17,819 nucleotides of DNA from Acetobacteraceae bacterium (GTDB lineage Bacteria; Pseudomonadota; Alphaproteobacteria; Acetobacterales; Acetobacteraceae), in NCBI GenBank assembly GCA_019689515.1, contig JADGHI010000019.1:1-17819 (forward strand). The letters run 5' to 3'. The notes beneath the pieces were generated by a model. That model did not search any database, was not told the origin of the DNA, and saw only the letters and a list, made by a program, of their open reading frames with translations. A program made the translations under genes and the position numbers. Positions within the stretch are counted from its first letter, which is position 1; every line of letters starts with the position of its first letter. Of the stretch, positions 13,867 through 17,819 are shown piece by piece.

Positions 13867-15465
13867 CTAGTTCTCCAGCCACATGCTGCGCAGCTCGCCG
13901 CCCGAGCCAACGGGCGAGAAGCGGTAGCCCTGGAGGCGCCGCGACAGGCCGCGCAGATTGACCGTGTTGTACACCCAGATGTCCGGGCTCTCGGCGACGA
14001 CGATGCGCGTCGCCTCCTGGTAGAGCCGCTCGCGTTCCGCGCGATCGAGGCTGGTGCGGGCGCGGGTCAGCAGGTCGTCCACCCGCTCGTTGCGGTACCA
14101 GGAGGAGGCCTTCCAGGTGCCGTGGAAGCGGCTGTCGTACATCTGGCCGATCCAGTTCTCCGGGTCCACGAAGTAGGTGGAGACCCAGTGCACCCACATG
14201 TCCGGCGTGGTCTCGGCGCGGGTGGTCGAGCTGGTGATGCCGGCCCAGGTGTTGGGGACGATCTTGAGGTTCACGCCGACCCGGCGGAGATCCGCCTGGA
14301 ACATCTGCGCCGCCTGGACCGTCTGCTCAAGCTCGGTCTGCACGTGGATCTCGATCTCGCGCCCGAGCGGGGCGCCGGCAGCGCGGGCGCGGTCGCAGTG
14401 CTGGCGCGCCAGGTTGAGGTCGAAATTGTAGGGCCGCAGGTCGGGTGGGTTGCCCCAGAGGTTGTTCGGGTTCGGGCCGGCGTTGCGGATGACGAGGCCC
14501 TTCAGGATGATCTCGTTGAAGCCCTGATAGTTGAACGCGTACGCGAAGCAGAGCCGGGCGTCGAGGTTGTCGAAGGGCGGCCTGCGGTTGTTCATGCGCA
14601 GGATGAAGACGCGCATGCTCTCGTCGCGCGCGACGCGGGTGCGCGGGTTGCGGTCCACCCGCTCGACCTGGTCGGTGGGGAGGTAGCTGTCGGTCGCGTC
14701 GATCTCGCCGCGCATCAGGGCAAGGACACGGGTGGAGGTCTCCAGCACCGGGCGGACGCGCACGGAGTCGATCGGGCGCTGGTTATGCGACCAGCCCATG
14801 AAGTGGTCGGCGAAACGCTCCAGGTCGAGCTGGTTGCGCGGGCGGTAGGTCTCCGGATTGATGCGGTAGGCGCCGGAGCCCGCATCGTTGGCGGCCAGCC
14901 ACTCCGCACCCCAGTCGTCGCCGCGCACATGCGGCTGGATGGCGCGCGGGTTGACGATCGCGACCAGCGGGATCGCGGCGAGGAAGGGCGCATAGGGCTC
15001 CGAGAGGACGAAGCGCACCGTGCGCTCGTCGCGCGCGGTGATGTTCTCGGGCCGCAGCACGGGCCTGAAGGCGGCCGCCGGCGCGCGGTTCATCGCCAGC
15101 AGGCGCTTGAAGCTGTAGACGACGTCCTCCGCGGTGATGGCGCTGCCGTCGTGGAACTTCGCGCCGGCGCGGAGCGTGAACTCCCAGGTCAGGCCGTCCT
15201 CGCTCACCGTATGCCGTTCGGCGAGCCAGGGGACGAGCTCCGGCGGATTGCCCTGGTAGCGATAGAGGCCGTCATAGACGTTGAGCAGGACGAACTGGCT
15301 CGGCACGTCGAACAGCGCATGGGGGTCGAGCGAGGCGGGCAGGTTGTCGCCCCAGACCAGCGGCCGCTGCTGCGCCTGGGCATGGGCTGGGCTTTGGCTG
15401 TCCGCGGCCGGCGCCAGGGCTAGCATGGCGGCGGCAAGCAGCGCGGAGCGAAGGCTGATTCGCAT
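13867..15465 (-). CDS. Oligopeptide-type ABC transporter substrate-binding protein (SBP family 5)
   Basis: A 532-residue periplasmic binding protein, first gene of the eight-gene minus-strand operon. A Sec signal peptide is clear: MRIS-LRS, a hydrophobic Ala/Leu core, then SPAHAQA with cleavage near residue 31. The family-5 features follow: the early SLDPH, LYDGLY-like VYDGLYRYQG, PWLAERHTVSEDGLTWEFTL, the signature FHDGSAITAEDVVYSFKRLL, and FAYAFNYQGFNEIIL in the second half. Family members bind di- and oligopeptides, nickel, opines or other small solutes, so despite the name the ligand may not be a peptide. The hydantoinase genes downstream favour a cyclic amide (inference). ATG 15465 has GGGAGA upstream. 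Confidence 0.93.
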   Translation of the reverse strand: MRISLRSALLAAAMLALAPAADSQSPAHAQAQQRPLVWGDNLPASLDPHALFDVPSQFVLLNVYDGLYRYQGNPPELVPWLAERHTVSEDGLTWEFTLRAGAKFHDGSAITAEDVVYSFKRLLAMNRAPAAAFRPVLRPENITARDERTVRFVLSEPYAPFLAAIPLVAIVNPRAIQPHVRGDDWGAEWLAANDAGSGAYRINPETYRPRNQLDLERFADHFMGWSHNQRPIDSVRVRPVLETSTRVLALMRGEIDATDSYLPTDQVERVDRNPRTRVARDESMRVFILRMNNRRPPFDNLDARLCFAYAFNYQGFNEIILKGLVIRNAGPNPNNLWGNPPDLRPYNFDLNLARQHCDRARAAGAPLGREIEIHVQTELEQTVQAAQMFQADLRRVGVNLKIVPNTWAGITSSTTRAETTPDMWVHWVSTYFVDPENWIGQMYDSRFHGTWKASSWYRNERVDDLLTRARTSLDRAERERLYQEATRIVVAESPDIWVYNTVNLRGLSRRLQGYRFSPVGSGGELRSMWLEN

Positions 15466-15573
15466 CAGTGGTCTCCCGGCCTACGGAACCTCTCCCCGCA
15501 ACAGTTGAACGCCCAAGAGAGCTGGCCGGCAAGCCCCGGCATGGCACCAATCTCACAGAGCGAGGCATCGCCC

Positions 15574-15590
15574 TGCCCGGCGGCCGGGCA
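15574..15590. promoter_or_regulatory. Candidate operator: 17-base palindrome
   Basis: TGCCCGGC-G-GCCGGGCA is a perfect inverted repeat with a one-base centre, about 110 bases upstream of the large minus-strand operon and about 84 bases upstream of the putative -35 of the dioxygenase promoter. Its symmetry and central place between divergent genes suit binding by a dimeric regulator. No regulator gene is nearby, and G+C-rich palindromes also arise by chance. Confidence 0.3.
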
Positions 15591-15673
15591 TGTCGCCACT
15601 CATTCGGGCAGAATGTGCGAGAGCACCGGCCAGCTCCTGGCCGGGCCCGCATCGTGGAGCATCCGGGCGGGGT

Positions 15674-15701
15674 TTGCGCCGGCGCCTTCCCGCCCTAGGC
15701 T
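15674..15701 (+). promoter_or_regulatory. Putative sigma-70-type promoter of the dioxygenase gene
   Basis: TTGCGC (15674-15679) and TAGGCT (15696-15701) are separated by 16 bases, which would start the transcript about 25 bases before the ATG at 15733. The -10 matches the consensus at only three of six positions, so this is a suggestion from position and spacing. Confidence 0.35.
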
Positions 15702-15732
15702 CTGGCCACCTTTCGGATAGGGAGTATTGCGA

Positions 15733-16758
15733 ATGGCCGTGGATGAAATTCCGGTCCTCGATCTCGGCCCGCTACGCTCGGGCGAGCCTGGTGCGCTGGA
15801 GCGCCTTGGCGCCGAGTTGCGGCGCGCCTTCACCGAGGTCGGGTTCTACTTCGTGCGCAACCACGGCGTGCCGGAGGAGCTGATCGACGAGGTGTTCGAG
15901 GCGGCGCGCCAGTTCCACGCCCAGCCCCTCGAGGCGAAGCTCGCCATGCGCTTCAACGAGCACAACATGGGCTACATGCCCATGCGCGGCTCGACGACGC
16001 GGATGAACGCCCTCGGCACCATCTACAAGCCGAACGCGAATGAGGCGGTGTTCCTCAAGCGCGAGCTGCCGGAGGACCATCCGGACGTCGTGAACGGGGT
16101 GCGCTTCCGCGCGCGCAACCGCTGGCCCGAGAACCTGCCGGGCTTCCGCGAGACGGCGCTGCGCTACATGGACGCGATGGAGGCGCTCGGGAAGTCGCTT
16201 CTGCCGATCTACGCCACCGCGCTGGGCCTGCCGCCGGACTGGTTCGACGAGGCCTTCCGCGAGCCGATGTACACGCTGCGCCTGACGCACTACCCGCAGC
16301 AGGACCCGGCGACGGCGGAGGAGGAATGGAGCCTCGCGCCGCACGTGGACACTTCGTTCATGACCATCCTGGCACAGAACAAGGTGCCGGGCCTGTCGGT
16401 GTGCCTCCCGGACGGGACCTGGCTCGACGCGCCGGCGCCGGAGGGGACCTTCCTCATCAACGGCGGCATGCTGCTGCGCCGCTGGACCAATGACCGCTTC
16501 CTCGCGACGCCGCACCGCGTGTCCAATCGCTCGGGCCGCGAGCGCTACGCGATCCCGTTCTTCATGGACTGCAGCTTCAATCACGTGATGGAGGCGATCC
16601 CCACCTGCGTGGACGCCGACAACCCGCCGCGCTACCCGCCGACCACCTACTCCGAATTCATGACCACCTACCAGCGCATCAACTACGGAGAGGCGCTGGC
16701 GGAGGCGGCAAAGGCGAAGCAGGGCGGCGCCCAGCAGGTGGAGCTGCAGGGGGCATGA
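15733..16758 (+). CDS. Isopenicillin-N-synthase-like 2-oxoglutarate/Fe(II) dioxygenase
   Basis: A 341-residue cytoplasmic non-haem iron oxygenase of the isopenicillin-N-synthase family. The N-terminal DIOX_N domain begins IPVLDLGPL and contains EVGFYFVRNHGVPEELID (residues 35-52). The double-stranded beta-helix core holds the iron ligands His204 and Asp206 (LAPHVDTSFMTIL) and His261 (ATPHRVSN). The 2-oxoglutarate-binding pair normally Arg-x-Ser is Arg271-Tyr-Ala273 (RYAIPFF). The length is typical. ATG 15733 is favoured over an in-frame TTG at 15727 because GGGAG at 15720-15724 is 8 bases from the ATG. Transcribed alone and divergently from the large operon. It may hydroxylate or oxidatively cleave a catabolic substrate, but nothing in the sequence identifies it. 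A beta-lactam role is not suggested by any neighbour. Confidence 0.9.
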   Translation: MAVDEIPVLDLGPLRSGEPGALERLGAELRRAFTEVGFYFVRNHGVPEELIDEVFEAARQFHAQPLEAKLAMRFNEHNMGYMPMRGSTTRMNALGTIYKPNANEAVFLKRELPEDHPDVVNGVRFRARNRWPENLPGFRETALRYMDAMEALGKSLLPIYATALGLPPDWFDEAFREPMYTLRLTHYPQQDPATAEEEWSLAPHVDTSFMTILAQNKVPGLSVCLPDGTWLDAPAPEGTFLINGGMLLRRWTNDRFLATPHRVSNRSGRERYAIPFFMDCSFNHVMEAIPTCVDADNPPRYPPTTYSEFMTTYQRINYGEALAEAAKAKQGGAQQVELQGA

Positions 16759-17586
16759 TCAGGCCCCCTCCCCGCCCCGGCGGGAGAGGAAGGCAAGCAG
16801 ATCGGCGGCGCAGCGCTCCGGCGCGGCGTCGCCGATATTGTGGGGCATGCCCTCGTAGGTGATCAGCTCGCTGCCGGGAATGCGCTCGCGCATGCGCTCA
16901 TACTGATCGTGGGAGCCGATGGGCTCCTCACCGGGCGCGACGATCAGTGTCGGGCAGGTGATGCGCGGCAGCTCATCCTCCCAGTCGCGGCTGCTCATAT
17001 GGGCGACGAAACGGCCGACCCAGCCGAGGTCGTTCGCGCCGGTCTGGCGACAGAACCAGTCCACAAGGCGAGGATCGGCATCCTTCGGGAAGCGGTCGGC
17101 CACGCCCTCGCGCATGAAGGCTTCGAGGCCGACCTTCGCGGCACGTGCGGGCCAGCTCGCCGCCTGGCTGTTCTTCAGGCCCGGGGTGGAGGCGTAGAGA
17201 GCGAGCGTCGCAACCCGGTCCGGATGCGCCATCGCCATGCGCTGGCCGACATAGCCGCCGGCGGAGAGACCGACGACATGGGCGCGCGCGACGCCGAGGT
17301 GGTCGAGCAGCCCGATGGCGTCCTCGACCAGGCGCTCGACGGTGATCGGCTTCGTCTCGTCCGGCACCTCCGAGGCACCGAAGCCGCGCAGGTCCTGGCT
17401 GATCGTGGTGAAGCGCCGGGCAAGCAGCGGGATCCAGCCATACCAGCGCCGGTACGCGCCCATCGCGGCGTGCAGCAGCAGGATCGGCGTCGGCGGGGTG
17501 GCCCAGGGGTCGGTGAAGTCGTCCACGCGGTAGGCGAGACGCACGCCGTCGCTCGCCGTGAAAAAGGCCATGTTGGGTTGCGGCAT
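16759..17586 (-). CDS. Alpha/beta-fold hydrolase
   Basis: A 275-residue alpha/beta hydrolase of the esterase / enol-lactonase type, probably cytoplasmic with no signal peptide. The nucleophile elbow is GLSAGG with Ser108, the oxyanion region is LLLHAAMGAYRRW (residues 37-49), DLRGFGAS (65-72) is the usual strand-4 turn, and the catalytic His249 is in GMPHNIG. The acid residue after strand 7 would normally be Asp in G-x-x-D; here the segment is APGEEPIG, leaving Glu220/Glu221 as candidates. ATG 17586 follows GGAAGGA and is preferred over an in-frame ATG farther upstream that has no ribosome-binding site. The stop codon abuts the dioxygenase stop directly. The substrate is unknown. Confidence 0.88.
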   Translation of the reverse strand: MPQPNMAFFTASDGVRLAYRVDDFTDPWATPPTPILLLHAAMGAYRRWYGWIPLLARRFTTISQDLRGFGASEVPDETKPITVERLVEDAIGLLDHLGVARAHVVGLSAGGYVGQRMAMAHPDRVATLALYASTPGLKNSQAASWPARAAKVGLEAFMREGVADRFPKDADPRLVDWFCRQTGANDLGWVGRFVAHMSSRDWEDELPRITCPTLIVAPGEEPIGSHDQYERMRERIPGSELITYEGMPHNIGDAAPERCAADLLAFLSRRGGEGA

Positions 17587-17664
17587 CGGTCGGTTCCTTC
17601 CGCGCTCGCGCGAGGGTAAAGCGTCCCGGCAGCACGGCCGCAAGGGAATCCGCGGGACACGCAG

Positions 17665-17692
17665 TTGCCCTGGCCCCGCGCGCCGCTACGAT
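17665..17692 (+). promoter_or_regulatory. Putative sigma-70-type promoter of the terminal Bug-receptor gene
   Basis: TTGCCC (17665-17670) and TACGAT (17687-17692) are 16 bases apart, giving a leader of about 20 bases that includes the GAGAGGAGAG ribosome-binding sequence at 17703-17712. It lies in the 132-base gap between divergent genes. Matches are four of six in each element. Confidence 0.45.
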
Positions 17693-17718
17693 TGGAGCAA
17701 TTGAGAGGAGAGAGGCGC

Positions 17719-17819
17719 ATGCCGCAGATTCATCGCAGGTCCATGGCGGCCGCGCTCGCGGCGCTCGGCGCTACCGCGGGCGTCGGCATGCGCGGTGCTA
17801 TGGCGCAGCAGGGCTATCC
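17719..17819 (+). CDS. Bug-type (TctC) solute-binding receptor, N-terminal part only
   Basis: Thirty-three codons are visible before the window ends. The product starts MPQIHRRSMAAALAALGA, with a double-Arg basic region and a hydrophobic Ala-rich stretch, then GAMAQ-QGYP. The signal peptide followed at once by Q-G-Y-P is the common start of Bug receptors of tripartite tricarboxylate transporters, which bind carboxylates and related solutes in the periplasm. A strong GAGAGGAGAG site precedes the ATG. The call rests on the signal peptide and four mature residues, so another periplasmic protein is possible. Confidence 0.6.
   Translation, partial: MPQIHRRSMAAALAALGATAGVGMRGAMAQQGY

Larger units (their letters stand above)
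15466..15732. promoter_or_regulatory. Divergent promoter region between the ABC/hyu operon and the dioxygenase gene
   Basis: This is 267 bases without a convincing gene; small open frames here have no family features. It must carry the start signals for two divergent transcripts. For the dioxygenase I see a plausible promoter (listed separately). For the minus-strand operon I see a good ribosome-binding sequence but no clear -35/-10 pair. A 17-base palindrome lies near the middle, at 15574-15590, and is the best operator candidate. Confidence 0.5.

Noticed and set aside
12846..13910. An upstream extension of the second permease giving a 636-residue protein
   Set aside because: The extension is an Arg/Pro-rich shadow of the other permease gene; the GTG at 12845 has a good ribosome-binding site and gives the family N-terminus.
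15733..16758. Beta-lactam biosynthesis based on the isopenicillin-N-synthase-like oxygenase
   Set aside because: No peptide synthetase, acyltransferase or related gene is present; the family is broad and most bacterial members have other roles.

Overview
The window looks like accessory or catabolic chromosome from a very G+C-rich alphaproteobacterium. A Roseomonas-like member of the Acetobacteraceae is my best guess. That rests on base composition by eye, gene style, frequent GTG and TTG starts, short 4-base gene overlaps, and the abundance of solute-binding proteins including a Bug-type receptor. No rRNA, tRNA or marker gene is present to prove it.

Layout, left to right. (1) At 1-76 on the minus strand is the 5' end of an IS5-family transposase, with the end of the insertion sequence probably near 150-172. 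(2) At 332-5127 is a plus-strand operon of five genes: an NMT1/THI5-like periplasmic binding protein, an ABC ATPase, an ABC permease, a metal-dependent amidohydrolase (AtzA/TrzA/cytosine-deaminase type) and a cyclase/kynurenine-formamidase-like hydrolase. (3) At 5128-5264, between convergent genes, lies what reads as the decayed C-terminus of a Bug (tripartite tricarboxylate transporter) receptor. (4) At 15465-5265 is a minus-strand operon of eight tightly packed genes. It encodes a complete oligopeptide-type ABC importer (binding protein, two permeases, two ATPases), then hydantoinase/oxoprolinase subunits B and A, then a beta-hydroxyacid dehydrogenase. A perfect 13-bp hairpin sits in the only sizeable internal gap (6175-6207). 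(5) At 15733-16758 (+) is an isopenicillin-N-synthase-like 2-oxoglutarate/Fe(II) dioxygenase, and at 17586-16759 (-) an alpha/beta hydrolase. Their stop codons abut with no base between them. (6) At 17719 to the window end is the start of another Bug-type receptor.

How the genes may work together (inference). Each long operon joins a dedicated importer to hydrolases acting on C-N bonds, so both look like scavenging and catabolic modules for nitrogen-containing small molecules, perhaps cyclic amides, hydantoins, lactams or pyrimidine-like rings. In the minus operon the transporter would import the compound, HyuA/HyuB would open an amide ring at the cost of ATP, and the dehydrogenase would oxidise or reduce a hydroxyacid/semialdehyde product. 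In the plus operon the amidohydrolase would deaminate or dechlorinate a ring and the cyclase-family enzyme would hydrolyse a further amide or lactone. The two operons converge and may serve one pathway or two; the sequence does not decide. No transcription regulator is encoded in the window. I found no CRISPR array, phage gene, defence system or stable RNA gene. The families are known, and what may be new is the combination and its substrate.
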